A stretch of 64,000 nt of DNA from assembly GCA_016713505.1 (NCBI GenBank), contig JADJPA010000001.1:2493501-2557500 (forward strand), in the 5' to 3' direction. The position numbers were made by a program, and so were the translations under genes. Position 1 is the first letter of the stretch. Each line of letters begins with the position of its first letter. The stretch comes from Candidatus Competibacteraceae bacterium (GTDB taxonomy: Bacteria > Pseudomonadota > Gammaproteobacteria > Competibacterales > Competibacteraceae). The notes beneath the pieces were generated by a model that worked only from the letters and a program-made list of their open reading frames with translations, was not told the DNA's origin and ran no database searches. Shown one piece after another: positions 26,835-36,626 of the stretch.

Positions 26835-28574
26835 ATGCGCCAATCGATTCAGCGTTCGCGCTGGCTTGGTCCGCTCCTGTCAGCTCTGCTGTGCGCGCTG
26901 TCGCCGGGTACGGGCTGGTCCGATGTCACCCCCTACAACCTCCTCGACCGCATCCATCCGGTCGCGGCTCGCAACGGCATGGCCGTCACCCAGGAAGCGC
27001 TAGCCACTCAAGTCGGCGTGGCTATCCTGCGGCAAGGCGGCAACGCGGTGGATGCCGCGGTGGCGATCGGTTTTGCGCTGGCGGTCACGTTGCCCCAGGC
27101 CGGAAATTTGGGCGGCGGCGGCTTCATGCTGGTTTACGATGCCGCTGAAAAGCAAAGCGAAGCCATCGACTTTCGGGAAGTCGCACCGGCCGCCATCCGG
27201 CGAGATTTCTATCTGAATGAAAAGGGCGAGGTGGACGAAACCCGCATCCGCCACAGCCATCAGGCCGCCGGCGTGCCGGGCACCGTGGCCGGACTGGCGC
27301 TCGCTCACGGCCGCCACGGCCATTTGCCGTGGCCGCAACTGCTCGCGCCCGCCATCCGTTTGGCCGAACAAGGGATCGCGGTCAGCCCCGAACTGGCCCA
27401 ATCGCTTCAGGAATCCCGCGGGCGCATGGCGCGCTGGCCGGCCAGCCTAAAACAATTTTTCAAGCCCGACGGCTCGCCGTATCAAACGGGTGAGACGCTG
27501 GCGCAACCGGATTTAGCGGCGTCGCTCAAGCTGATCGCCGAACAAGGTCCACCGGCGTTTTACCAAGGCGAAATCGCTCGCCGGCTGGTCGCCGACATGA
27601 AGGCGCACGGTGGCCTGATCGCCCTAGACGATCTCAAGAAGTACCGGGCGGTGGTCCGGCAGCCGGCGCGCGGCAGCTATCGCGGTTACGATATCCTATC
27701 GATGCCGCCGCCCAGCTCCGGCGGCGTCCATCTCATTCAATTGCTCAACATGATGGAAACCTGGCCGCTGGCTGAGTTGGGCGCCGGCAGCGCCGCCACC
27801 CTGCACCGCATGACCGAAGCCATGAAAGTGGCCTATGCCGACCGCAGCGAATATCTGGGCGATCCCGATTTTGTCAAGATACCCGTCGCCGGCCTGACGT
27901 CCAAAGCCTACGCCAAGGAACTGGCGGGACGCATCGACCTGAACCGCGCCCGGCCGGCTTCCGAGATCAAACCCGGCCAACCGCAACGCCATGAAAGCGA
28001 GCAGACCACGCATTATTCGGTGATCGACCGGGACGGCAACGCGGTCGCCGTGACCTACACGCTGAATTTTCCTTACGGTTCCGCCATCGTGGCGGCAGGC
28101 ACCGGCATCCTGCTCAACAATGAAATGGACGATTTCGCCGCCAAGCCCGGCACGCCGAACGCCTACGGCCTGATCGGCGGCGACGCCAACGCCGTGGCGC
28201 CCGGCAAACGCCCGCTCAGCTCGATGAGTCCGACCATCGTCCTCAAGGACGGCCAGCCGGTGTTGGTCACCGGCAGCCCCGGCGGCAGCCGCATCATCAC
28301 CACCGTGCTGCAAATCATTTCGAACGTCATCGACCACAACATGAACGTCGCCCAAGCCACCCTCGCCCCCCGCTTTCACCATCAATGGCTGCCGGACGAA
28401 TTGCGGATCGAAGAAGGGTTTAGCCCCGACACCGTGCGTCTGCTGCGCGAGCTCGGTCACACGGTCGCGGTCAAGGATGCGCTGGGCGACACCCAAAGCA
28501 TCGTGCGCCAGCCCGAAGGCTTGTACGGCTTTTCCGACCTCCGCCGGCCGGGCGGATCGGCGGCGGGTTATTGA
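26835..28574 (+). CDS. ggt: Gamma-glutamyltransferase / glutathione hydrolase
   Basis: This periplasmic enzyme cleaves the gamma-glutamyl bond of glutathione and transfers the glutamyl group. The 579-residue precursor has a signal peptide (about residues 1-29, ending GTGWS). The conserved large-subunit start is GMAVTQEALATQVGVAILRQGG. The autoprocessing site lies between Gln390 and Thr391 in QTTHYSV, and Thr391 is the expected catalytic nucleophile. GSPGGSRIITT near the C-terminus is the substrate-binding loop. GGAG lies just upstream of ATG. It is a single gene downstream of the tail-anchored regulator (90-base gap). Confidence 0.96.
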   Translation: MRQSIQRSRWLGPLLSALLCALSPGTGWSDVTPYNLLDRIHPVAARNGMAVTQEALATQVGVAILRQGGNAVDAAVAIGFALAVTLPQAGNLGGGGFMLVYDAAEKQSEAIDFREVAPAAIRRDFYLNEKGEVDETRIRHSHQAAGVPGTVAGLALAHGRHGHLPWPQLLAPAIRLAEQGIAVSPELAQSLQESRGRMARWPASLKQFFKPDGSPYQTGETLAQPDLAASLKLIAEQGPPAFYQGEIARRLVADMKAHGGLIALDDLKKYRAVVRQPARGSYRGYDILSMPPPSSGGVHLIQLLNMMETWPLAELGAGSAATLHRMTEAMKVAYADRSEYLGDPDFVKIPVAGLTSKAYAKELAGRIDLNRARPASEIKPGQPQRHESEQTTHYSVIDRDGNAVAVTYTLNFPYGSAIVAAGTGILLNNEMDDFAAKPGTPNAYGLIGGDANAVAPGKRPLSSMSPTIVLKDGQPVLVTGSPGGSRIITTVLQIISNVIDHNMNVAQATLAPRFHHQWLPDELRIEEGFSPDTVRLLRELGHTVAVKDALGDTQSIVRQPEGLYGFSDLRRPGGSAAGY

Positions 28575-28639
28575 CCGGGCCAGGGCTTTGCCGGCTGCGC
28601 GCAACCAGCGCGCGACGGCGATCTCGGGCGTGACCCTGA

Positions 28640-29452
28640 CTAAATCCGCGCGGAATCCCGCCGTTCGGTCAGCTCCCGCACGGCGCCGATAATCCGCCAG
28701 CGCTCTGGTGTTTCAGGCTCTGCCGCGCACTCGATGCGCTGGGCAAACCAACGGATCTCGCCATCATGCAGGATCGCCCGAAATTCGTGGCGTGTCGTCT
28801 GGCCCGGTTCCAACTGGCCCAACAATGCCAAGAAGGGTTCGCGATCCTCGGGATGCACCACGAACCACCAGTCTCGGTGTTCGCGCACTTCCGCTTCGCT
28901 GAAGCCGGTCAGCGTATGGAACGTATCGGTCAGCCAATCGACGCGATAATGGCCTGCGTCGTCGCGCAGGCAAGAGTAGGCAAAGTCCGCGCACAGCCGC
29001 GCCACGGCGCGAAAGCGCCGCTCGGACTGGCGCAAGATCCGTTCCGCTTCCTGATGCTCCCGCAATAGCCGCCACTGGCGCACGGCGCGGGCCACCACGC
29101 GCGGCATGGCGGCAAACGCCCCGGCGGACTTGACCACATAATCCAGCGCGCCGGCCTTTAAGGCTTCCACCGCGATTTGCTCGTTACCGTAACTGGTCAT
29201 GATCAGGATAGGGAACTCGCCGGCCGTCGCGTGAGGCTTCAACAGTTCCACCCCCCGCCCGTCCGGCAAATTCAAATCCACCAAGGCGATATCCGGGGTG
29301 CGGGCGGCGATCCACGCGCGGTACTCGCGCAGCGTGCCGACCCTATCGATAGCGGCGGTCGTGCCGGCGTTCTGGAAAGCGCGGCGAATCGCTTCGGCAT
29401 GGGCCGCTTCATCTTCGACGATTAAAATTCTCAGGGGGTCGACAGTCAACAC
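28640..29452 (-). CDS. Response regulator with REC and C-terminal PAS domain
   Basis: This protein of about 270 residues has a receiver domain at its N-terminus (ILIVEDE acidic pair, Asp in IALVDLNLPDGRG, MTSYG, Lys in YVVKSAGAF), a short helix, then a PAS fold (about 145-265, with YRVDWLTDTFHTLTGFSEAEV and HPEDREPF). It has no DNA-binding, cyclase or kinase domain, so output probably depends on protein contact. I chose the GTG at 29452 because GAGG lies five bases upstream. A longer frame reaches an ATG at 29599 but adds 49 residues with no domain character; TTG at 29449 is also possible. It is the last of three signalling genes on this strand. Confidence 0.82.
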   Translation of the reverse strand: MLTVDPLRILIVEDEAAHAEAIRRAFQNAGTTAAIDRVGTLREYRAWIAARTPDIALVDLNLPDGRGVELLKPHATAGEFPILIMTSYGNEQIAVEALKAGALDYVVKSAGAFAAMPRVVARAVRQWRLLREHQEAERILRQSERRFRAVARLCADFAYSCLRDDAGHYRVDWLTDTFHTLTGFSEAEVREHRDWWFVVHPEDREPFLALLGQLEPGQTTRHEFRAILHDGEIRWFAQRIECAAEPETPERWRIIGAVRELTERRDSARI

Positions 29453-29613
29453 GGTTTCCTCACACACGATTTCATCCACCTGGTAGGCTCGGTCAAGCAG
29501 CCAGCGTTTTGGCAAGGCACCAGGCCGACGGAAGCGGGCAACAATGTCCAAACGGGCGCCGTGCGTCCGGCGTGCGTTGGCCCGGCTCGGCCACCCCACC
29601 CAGAGGACGGCAT

Positions 29614-31272
29614 TTATTCTTGGGTCTCGCAGCGCTCTTCGACGGCCTCGGGCAGGGTGAAGCGAACGCAGGTTCCCTGGCCGCGGCCCGCTGACTCCAG
29701 CCAGATATGACCGCGATAGCTCTCGACGATGCGTTTGACCAGCGCCAGCCCCAAGCCCGTTCCTTCGCTTTGCGGATCGAGTTTTTCGAACAAGCCGAAC
29801 ACTTGTTCCTGATCGCGTGGCTCGATGCCCATTCCGTTGTCGCGCACGTAAAAAACCAGCTCCCAGCCTCGGCGCTCGACCCCGATCTCAAGGCGCGGCA
29901 CGCTCTGTTCGCCCATGTATTTGACGGCGTTCTCGATCAGATTTTGCCAGATTTCCAGCAAGCGAGCGCCGTCACCCACCAGCGTGACCGCCGCCCGGTC
30001 CGACCGCACCGTCACTCCCCGCTCGGTGATACCACCCGCTGTCAGACGCAGGGCCTCTTCGACCAAATCCTGGAAGTCGACCCGCACCGGCGGACGCTCG
30101 ATCCGCCCGTTGCGCGGCAGCTCCAGCAACTCCTCCAGCAACTGGCTCATCCGGTCGGCGGCGGCGTGAATGTAAACCAAGTCTTGCGCGATTTGAGCGG
30201 TGTCGGATCGCATCAAATCCCGCTCCAGGTAGCCCAAAAAAGCCTTGATGGTGACCAAAGGGCTTTTGAAATCGTGTGAAATCAGATAAATGAATCGTTC
30301 CAGTTCGGCATTTTTTTCCTGGAGCGCCAATCGGGCCTGCCGGCGCGCGGTGATATCGGTTTGCACGCCGATAAAGCGGATGAGGCGCCCCGCCTCATCG
30401 CGCACCGGATCGATCAACAGCTGCGTCCAGTAGGTCGAGCCTTCGCGGTGGTCGCTGAGAATTTCGCCCTCGTAGCCGCCGCCGGTTTTCATCGCGTGCT
30501 CGATGGCCGCCAGGGTGGCGAGATCGGTCTCCGCGCCCCGCAACACATCCCTTAAAGGTCGGCCCTGAAGCTCGGCGGTTGCAAAACCGCTCAACCGGGT
30601 GAACGCGCGATTGACCCACTCGATGCGGCGCTCGGCATCGGTGATGAAAATGGCATTGGTGCTGTGCGCGGCCACCAGCGACAGCCGTTGTAGTTCCTCC
30701 TCCGCGCGCTTGCGCTCGGTGATGTCACTGGCGGCCACCAATAGCACGGGATGGCCGGCGCTGGCTTGAGCGGACGCTCCCCGGCTGGCCCTTCTGCCGG
30801 CCAACCGCACCGTCAAGGCACGGCAGCCGCTTCCTTGCAGGGTGACATCCATGCTCTTGCCGTCCGGATTGGTGAAAAAGGGCTTGAAGCGGCCACGAAA
30901 GATGGCCTGATCCGCGGCGATCATGAAATCGACCAGCGCTCGTCCGACCAGTTCGGCGCCTTGCCGCCCCACCATGTCGGCGAAGGTTTGGTTAGCTTGC
31001 TCGATGAGGCCGTTGGGGTCCAGGGTCAGGTAACCGACCGGCGCCTGATGGTAAAGCCGGGCAAAACGATCTCTGGCGCGGCCGAGCTGCGCTTGAACGT
31101 CGCGCAGCTCCTCATTTTGCAGCTCCAGTTCGATCTGGTAGACCGACAAGTCGTGGATGATGCTCTCGACCTCGGCCGGCGAAAGGTCGCGCCGCTCGCG
31201 GCGGGACCGGGAAAGCATGGCTTCCGCTCGCTCGCGCAGCGCTTGCTGGCGGTCGCCCAAATCCGACTTCAT
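29614..31272 (-). CDS. PAS-domain sensor histidine kinase
   Basis: This 552-residue kinase has an N-terminal helical/coiled segment (about 1-75), two PAS domains (about 75-200 and 210-335; FARLYHQAPVGYLTLDPNG and STNAIFITDAERRIEWVN), HisKA with the phospho-acceptor in LISHDFKSPLVTIKAFLG, and an ATPase with IENAVKYMG, DNGMGIEP and GTGLGLALVKRIVE. It has no transmembrane helix, so it senses in the cytosol. ATG at 31272 (MKSDLGDRQQAL) has GGGGAAGG just upstream; the frame is open for another 26 unlikely residues. It lies between the CheB-CheR fusion and the REC-PAS gene and is the natural phosphodonor for the latter (inference). Confidence 0.9.
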   Translation of the reverse strand: MKSDLGDRQQALRERAEAMLSRSRRERRDLSPAEVESIIHDLSVYQIELELQNEELRDVQAQLGRARDRFARLYHQAPVGYLTLDPNGLIEQANQTFADMVGRQGAELVGRALVDFMIAADQAIFRGRFKPFFTNPDGKSMDVTLQGSGCRALTVRLAGRRASRGASAQASAGHPVLLVAASDITERKRAEEELQRLSLVAAHSTNAIFITDAERRIEWVNRAFTRLSGFATAELQGRPLRDVLRGAETDLATLAAIEHAMKTGGGYEGEILSDHREGSTYWTQLLIDPVRDEAGRLIRFIGVQTDITARRQARLALQEKNAELERFIYLISHDFKSPLVTIKAFLGYLERDLMRSDTAQIAQDLVYIHAAADRMSQLLEELLELPRNGRIERPPVRVDFQDLVEEALRLTAGGITERGVTVRSDRAAVTLVGDGARLLEIWQNLIENAVKYMGEQSVPRLEIGVERRGWELVFYVRDNGMGIEPRDQEQVFGLFEKLDPQSEGTGLGLALVKRIVESYRGHIWLESAGRGQGTCVRFTLPEAVEERCETQE

Positions 31273-31360
31273 CGACCTTCCCCGCTCGATGGCGCTAAAT
31301 GAGGGTGCTGGTTGTGGATCGCGGCTGCGCGCCGCCTCGCTGGCGGGCAACCACGTCGAG

Positions 31361-34303
31361 TCAGGCTTCGGCCAGCTCCTGGAAAACGCCCGACACTTCG
31401 ATCACCTGTCCGTCTCGCACGACCGGCCAGCCCGTGGCCCGCACCCGGCGCCGCCGGTCGTTGGCCGTAACGATGTCCAACACCAAATCGTAAGGCACGC
31501 CTTCGTGACAAGCGCGCCGGAAGGCATCGGTGATGGCTGGGCGCTGTTCCGGCACGCAAAAATTGATGTTCTCCTCCACGGAAGGCTGCTGGCCGGACTC
31601 GACGCCGTAAAGGCGGAAAACCTCTTCCGACCAGCGATATTCACCGCCGGCGAGAATGAACCGCCAGCTTCCCGCCTTCGCCAAGCGGGTGGTTTGCTTA
31701 AGAATGGCCTCCCGTTCGACTAATTCCAGTTGCAGCTCCTTGAAGCGGGTCACATCCGCGAACGACAGCACAATACCGGAAAAAGACTTGGGCCCCACGG
31801 TATAGGGTACGGCCCGCAACAGATACCAGCGCCCTTTTTGGGTGCGGACCTCCTGTTCCAGCGGTTGGCTGGTCGCCTGGACTTCCTGAACCATCCGAAC
31901 GGGATCGCCGTTGGTCAGATAGTGAGAGATGTGGGTAATGGGCCGACCGACATCGCTGTTCAACAATTTGAAAACATGAGCGACTTCTGGAGAAAAGCGT
32001 CGTATTTCCAGATTTTCGTCGAGCAACAGCAGGCCGAACCGGGTCGCGCCCAACAGATTTTCCACATCGTTGTTCAACTCGGTCAACTCGATCATCTTGC
32101 TCTGATATTCGGTGTTGACGGTGAACAGCTCCTCATTGGTGGATTGCAACTCCTCATTGGTGGATTGCAACTCCTCATTGCTGGCCAGCAACTCTTCGTT
32201 GGTGGCTTGCAACTCCTCGTTGGAGGTTTCCAATTCCTCGATGGTGGCTTGCAGGTTCTCGCGGGTGAATTGCAGATCGTGCTCCAGATCCCGCAAGCGC
32301 TCTTCGGCCACTTTGGATAAATCGTAGGACTGAATGTCGGCGTCCGCCTCCAGCGATTCGTCTTTTTTGACTTCCTCGATAAAAACCACCACCAGGGATT
32401 CCTGACCTTTCTTCTCCGGCAGCAGGCGGATGCGCAAATCCACCACCCGGACTCCGCTTTCCTGGGACAGGCGGATGTTGGAAAAGCGCAGTTCCTGCCG
32501 CTGGCGGAACACCTTTTGAATGCCGGTGGCCAGTGGGACGGCGAGCTCGCGAGCCGCCATCTTGGAAATGTCGTTGACCACCTTGCCCGAGGGCAGCTTG
32601 AAATAGTTGCCGGCGTCGCCGAGGACATGCAGCACTTCAAGTTGCGCGTTGACGGTGATCGCCAGCGGAATATAGGCCTGCGTGATCGCGTCCAGCAGGC
32701 GCTCTAGCACTCGCTCTTCCTCGCTCAGGCGCACGCTGCGGCGCACGGTGGCGAATTGACCCCGCAGATTGCGAGCGCGGGTGTCGGTCACGGACAGCAG
32801 GTGGGTGGCGTCGGACAAGGGCTTGAGACGCCCTTTCGAGCGGTAAAGCTTCCATTTCGAATCCAGCACTTCGAAATAGTCGGTCATGTCGCCGGTGGTC
32901 TCGCTGGTCCCCAGCATCAGAACGCCGCCGGGATTGAGCGAAAAATTGAAAAACTCCAACACCTTGCGTTGCAAAATCGGCTGAAGGTAAATGAGCAGGT
33001 TGCGGCAACTGATCAAACCGATATTGGTGAACGGCGGGTCCTTGATCAGGTTATGCTGGGCGAAGACCACCATTTCCCGAATGTTGCGGGCGATCTGAAA
33101 GTTGTCCTCCTTCTTGTAGAAATATTTGGCCAGCAGCCGGGGCGAAACATCGGCGGCGATGCTTTCGGGAAAACAGCCGTTGGCGGCGAAGTGGATGGCG
33201 TCGCGGTCGATGTCGGTGGCGAAAATTTTCACATCGCGGGAAACGCCCAATTGCTCCATCGTTTCGCGGGCCAGGATGGCCAAACTGTAGGCCTCTTCGC
33301 CGGTGGAACAGCCCGCCACCCAAAAACGGCTTTCCCGGCTTTCGGTGTTCTTGAAAATCTCCGACAGCGCAATTTGCGCCAGCCGATCAAAGGCTTCCTG
33401 ATCGCGAAAAAAGCTGGTGACGCCGATCAGCAACTCGCGATACAGCGCCACCACCTCACCGGGACGGTTGGAAAGAAAGGCGACGTAGTCCCTGATATCG
33501 TCGGTTTGATTGATGGTCATGCGGCGCTCGATGCGCCGGGTGACGGTGCTGGGTTTGTAGAAGGTGAAATCGACCTTGCACTTCTCCCGCAGGATCGCAA
33601 AGATCCGAGTCAACCCCTGTTCGTCGCTCAACAGGGTTTCGGAGCGTTCGACCTTGGTGATATAGGGGTGCTTGGCGAAGGAGAGCAGTTGATCGGGCAT
33701 CTGGTCGGGCGGGAGCACGAAGTCGGCCAAACCGGTGGCGATGGCCGCTCGCGGCATACCGTCGAACTTGGCGCTTTCCTCGCTCTGCACCATGACCATG
33801 CCGCCGTATTCCTTGATGGCGCGCACGCCCCGCGTGCCGTCGCTGCCGGTGCCGGAGAGGATGATCGCCACCGCCTTTTCGTTCTGATCCTCGGCCAGCG
33901 AGCGCAAGAACACATCGATCGGCAAATTCACGCCCTTGCTGTGATCTTGTTCGCTCAGCAGCAGCTTGCCGTGAAAGATGGTGAGATTTTTCTTCGGCGG
34001 AATCAGGTAAACATGGTTGGGCAGCACCAGCATTCCATCTTCCGCCCGCCGGACCGGCATGAGGGTCTTTTTAGACAGCAGCTCGACCATCAAGCTTTTG
34101 TAATCCGGCGAGAGGTGCTGGATGACGATGAAGCCCAAATCGTTTTCGGGCGGCATGTGGCTGAAGAACAGCTCGATCGCTTCAAGACCTCCCGCCGACG
34201 CGCCGACCGCCACGTAATGAGTGGGTGCGGCAGGCATGGCAACCGCGCCGCTCGACTGATGTTCAAAACCTTCTTTGCCGATCTTGTCGCTGGCTTTCTT
34301 CAT
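31361..34303 (-). CDS. CheB-CheR fusion protein with coiled coil and PAS domains
   Basis: This 980-residue signalling protein joins a CheB-type methylesterase domain (about residues 30-215; Ser in GASAGGLEAI, His in IQHLSP, Asp in GTGSDGTRG) to a CheR-type methyltransferase (about 225-500; SAM site GCSTGEEAYSLAI, and GLISCRNLLIYL). A repeated coiled coil follows at about 660-740 (NEELQSTNEELQSTNEELF), then at least two PAS domains. CheB lacks its usual receiver domain. No chemoreceptor, cheA or cheW is nearby, so it may act on non-chemotaxis targets with the kinase downstream. ATG at 34303 is preferred over an in-frame TTG 15 bases earlier because GGAG lies nine bases before the ATG. Confidence 0.92.
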   Translation of the reverse strand: MKKASDKIGKEGFEHQSSGAVAMPAAPTHYVAVGASAGGLEAIELFFSHMPPENDLGFIVIQHLSPDYKSLMVELLSKKTLMPVRRAEDGMLVLPNHVYLIPPKKNLTIFHGKLLLSEQDHSKGVNLPIDVFLRSLAEDQNEKAVAIILSGTGSDGTRGVRAIKEYGGMVMVQSEESAKFDGMPRAAIATGLADFVLPPDQMPDQLLSFAKHPYITKVERSETLLSDEQGLTRIFAILREKCKVDFTFYKPSTVTRRIERRMTINQTDDIRDYVAFLSNRPGEVVALYRELLIGVTSFFRDQEAFDRLAQIALSEIFKNTESRESRFWVAGCSTGEEAYSLAILARETMEQLGVSRDVKIFATDIDRDAIHFAANGCFPESIAADVSPRLLAKYFYKKEDNFQIARNIREMVVFAQHNLIKDPPFTNIGLISCRNLLIYLQPILQRKVLEFFNFSLNPGGVLMLGTSETTGDMTDYFEVLDSKWKLYRSKGRLKPLSDATHLLSVTDTRARNLRGQFATVRRSVRLSEEERVLERLLDAITQAYIPLAITVNAQLEVLHVLGDAGNYFKLPSGKVVNDISKMAARELAVPLATGIQKVFRQRQELRFSNIRLSQESGVRVVDLRIRLLPEKKGQESLVVVFIEEVKKDESLEADADIQSYDLSKVAEERLRDLEHDLQFTRENLQATIEELETSNEELQATNEELLASNEELQSTNEELQSTNEELFTVNTEYQSKMIELTELNNDVENLLGATRFGLLLLDENLEIRRFSPEVAHVFKLLNSDVGRPITHISHYLTNGDPVRMVQEVQATSQPLEQEVRTQKGRWYLLRAVPYTVGPKSFSGIVLSFADVTRFKELQLELVEREAILKQTTRLAKAGSWRFILAGGEYRWSEEVFRLYGVESGQQPSVEENINFCVPEQRPAITDAFRRACHEGVPYDLVLDIVTANDRRRRVRATGWPVVRDGQVIEVSGVFQELAEA

Positions 34304-34541
34304 GCGAAAAAACTCCAAAATAACGGCGCGCTTCCCTTGGCGGCGCGCTCGCCGGTGCGGCCGCTGTCAGAAGGGTGGATAGCCGCGCTGCCAGCGGGAT
34401 CAAGCCCATCGAGTCTCGCCCGAGGGCTTCACCCGCCTGATAAGCGGCTAAACTCCTCGCTAAAGAAGCCCCGCGGTTCCTTTCTCCGGCTACAGACCTA
34501 CCGCTCAGGCGAGAAAAACAACGCCCGTCTCGGGGTCGCGT
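34304..34541. other. Intergenic region upstream of CheB-CheR gene
   Basis: This 238-base region lies between lipA and the signalling cluster on the same strand. It probably carries the cluster's promoter. No clear hairpin or promoter boxes were identified. Confidence 0.35.
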
Positions 34542-35567
34542 TCAGCCCACGCCGGCGCCCTTGGCTTGGGAATCGGCGTGATAGGAGGAACGCACCATGG
34601 GCGCGGAGGCCACGTGGGTGAAACCCAGCGACTCGCCGAACACCCGCAGTTGTTCGAATTCCTCCGGCGGCACATAGCGTTCGACCGGCAAATGGTGGAG
34701 GCTGGGCTGCAAATACTGGCCCAGCGTCAGCATGTCCACCGCGTGGGCGCGCAGCGCGCGCATGACCTCCTCGATTTCCGCCAGCGTTTCACCCAAACCC
34801 AGCATCAAGCCCGACTTGGTGGGAACGCGTGGCTGGCGCTCCTTGAAGCGCCGCAACAACTCCAGCGAGTACTGATAATCAGCGCCGGGTCGGGCCTTCC
34901 GGTACAAGCGCGGCACGGTTTCCAGATTGTGATTGAACACGTCCGGCGGCGCCTGCTCCAGAATAGCCAGCGCCACATCCATGCGCCCCCGAAAATCGGG
35001 CGTCAAGGTTTCGATGACGATTCCCGGTCGCCCGGCGCGCACGGCTCGGACGCAAGCGGCGAAATGGGCCGCGCCGCCGTCGCGCAAGTCATCTCGATCC
35101 ACCGAGGTGATCACCACGTAGTTCAAACCCATCGCCGCCACCGTGCGGGCTAAGTTGTCAGGCTCGTCGGGATCGAGCGGGTTGGGCCGGCCGTGTCCCA
35201 CATCGCAGAACGGGCAGCGCCGGGTGCAGATATCGCCCATGATCATGAAGGTGGCCGTGCCGTGGCCGAAGCATTCGCCGAGGTTCGGGCAGTTGGCTTC
35301 CTCGCAGACCGTATGCAACCGATTGTCCCGCAAAACCTGTTTCAGCCGCAGTACTTCCGCCGTGCCGGGGAATTGGGCCCGGATCCAGGCGGGCTTGCGC
35401 GGGCGCTGCTTGGGGTCGGTCGGAGCGATCTTGACGGGAATGCGGGCGACTTTTTCCGCGCCGCGCAGCTTCTCACCTTGGCGGGAATCCGGTCGGACCG
35501 CGGGTTGGGTTAGGGTGGGTTCGAGGGAACCGGCCACGGCATCGCGAGGACTGGTAGGTTCGGACAT
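34542..35567 (-). CDS. lipA: Lipoyl synthase
   Basis: This radical SAM enzyme inserts two sulfurs into protein-bound octanoyl groups to make lipoate. It has 341 residues. The auxiliary cluster motif CEEANCPNLGEC and the radical SAM motif CTRRCPFC are both present, as is the C-terminal RSSYHAD motif holding the serine ligand. AGGA lies eight bases before ATG 35567. It is the last gene of the dacA-ybeD-lipB-lipA series; 100 bases separate it from lipB. Confidence 0.97.
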   Translation of the reverse strand: MSEPTSPRDAVAGSLEPTLTQPAVRPDSRQGEKLRGAEKVARIPVKIAPTDPKQRPRKPAWIRAQFPGTAEVLRLKQVLRDNRLHTVCEEANCPNLGECFGHGTATFMIMGDICTRRCPFCDVGHGRPNPLDPDEPDNLARTVAAMGLNYVVITSVDRDDLRDGGAAHFAACVRAVRAGRPGIVIETLTPDFRGRMDVALAILEQAPPDVFNHNLETVPRLYRKARPGADYQYSLELLRRFKERQPRVPTKSGLMLGLGETLAEIEEVMRALRAHAVDMLTLGQYLQPSLHHLPVERYVPPEEFEQLRVFGESLGFTHVASAPMVRSSYHADSQAKGAGVG

Positions 35568-35667
35568 AATGGGTTCCTGAAAGTGAACGCGCGAACACCC
35601 AAGATTCGATTCAAGGGTTTGCCGTTATTGCCCGTCAAATCCGGCAGCGGAACAAAAATAGCAGCCA

Positions 35668-36336
35668 TCAAGGCAAACCCGCACAATGGCCGAAACAAGT
35701 GTAGCCCAGTTTGTGGCCGAGGCGCGGTAATAACTCCTCGGCGGCGGCTTCCAGCGTCAGCTCGATCCCGATCTCGCGCAACTGAGTCACCCGCAAGCCG
35801 GGATAACCGCAAGGATTGATGCGAGTGAACGGCTCCAAGTCCATGGCGACGTTGAGACTCAGGCCGTGGTAGGAACGGCCCTGCCGGATGCGCAAGCCCA
35901 GCGACGCCACCTTGGCATCCGCCACGTAAACGCCCGGCGCATCGGGTCGGGCGCGCGCGGCGACGCCCCGGTCGGCCAGCCATTCGATCACCGACCGCTC
36001 CAGCGCCGTCACCAGCGCGCGCGGGCCCAATCCCAGCCGGCGCACGTCCAGCAAACAGTACACCACCAATTGACCGGGGCCGTGATAAGTCACCTGACCG
36101 CCGCGATCCACCTGGACCACCGGAATCTCTCCCGGCGCCAGCAAATGCTCCGCCTTGCCGGCTTGGCCTTGGGTAAAGACCGGAGGATGCTCGACCCACC
36201 ACAATTCATCCGGGGTCGCAACGTCCCGGCGCGCGGTGAACGCGCGCATCGCATCGAATACCGCTCGATAATCATACCGTCCCAACCGACGCAGCAGCAA
36301 CGGCTCGGCCCGCCGGACGGGCGCGGTCGGGATCAC
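35668..36336 (-). CDS. lipB: Octanoyl-[acyl carrier protein]:protein octanoyltransferase
   Basis: LipB moves octanoate from ACP to lipoyl domains, supplying LipA. The 222 residues include WWVEHPPVFTQGQAGKAEHLL, RGGQVTYHGPGQLVVYCLLD (cofactor-transferase core) and the region of the catalytic Cys/Lys pair (YVADAKVASLGLRIRQG with Lys; NPCGYPGLRVTQL with Cys). It starts with GTG, overlapping the ybeD stop by 4 bases, so translation is coupled. Confidence 0.96.
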   Translation of the reverse strand: MIPTAPVRRAEPLLLRRLGRYDYRAVFDAMRAFTARRDVATPDELWWVEHPPVFTQGQAGKAEHLLAPGEIPVVQVDRGGQVTYHGPGQLVVYCLLDVRRLGLGPRALVTALERSVIEWLADRGVAARARPDAPGVYVADAKVASLGLRIRQGRSYHGLSLNVAMDLEPFTRINPCGYPGLRVTQLREIGIELTLEAAAEELLPRLGHKLGYTCFGHCAGLP

Positions 36337-36617
36337 AGCACCAGCGCGATTTGCGGGTGGCCGCTGAGTTCCCGATAGATGGCGTCCAATTGCTCGCGGT
36401 CTCGGGCGCGCACCGTCACCGTCACTGACTGGTAACGACCGGCGCGGCTGTCCCGTACTCGCACTTGCGCCTCATTCAGATCGGGAACGTGCCGGCGCAC
36501 CAGTTCGATAGCCAGCAGGCGCAGTTCAGCCGTGCTGGCCCCCATGACCTTGATGGGAAAATCGCACGGAAACCGCAACAGCGAACCGTCATCCGGTCCA
36601 GGCGCTTTAACATCCAT
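36333..36617 (-). CDS. ybeD: DUF493 family protein YbeD
   Basis: This ACT-like small protein has 94 residues from the ATG at 36617; a GTG immediately before it could also serve. The family core FPCDFPIKVMG and SVTVTVRARDREQLDAIY are present. In gammaproteobacteria it lies between dacA and lipB, exactly as here. The fold resembles ligand-binding regulatory domains, but its role is unknown. It starts ten bases after the dacA stop. Confidence 0.93.
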   Translation of the reverse strand: MDVKAPGPDDGSLLRFPCDFPIKVMGASTAELRLLAIELVRRHVPDLNEAQVRVRDSRAGRYQSVTVTVRARDREQLDAIYRELSGHPQIALVL

Positions 36618-36626
36618 CACTCGCGG

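Noticed and set aside
29453..29599. 49-residue N-terminal extension of the REC-PAS regulator
   Set aside because: It lacks domain character, whereas GAGG lies directly before the GTG at 29452 that opens the receiver domain.
32756..34621. 621-codon plus-strand frame opposite the CheB-CheR fusion
   Set aside because: It has no recognisable motif, while the minus-strand protein carries all catalytic motifs.
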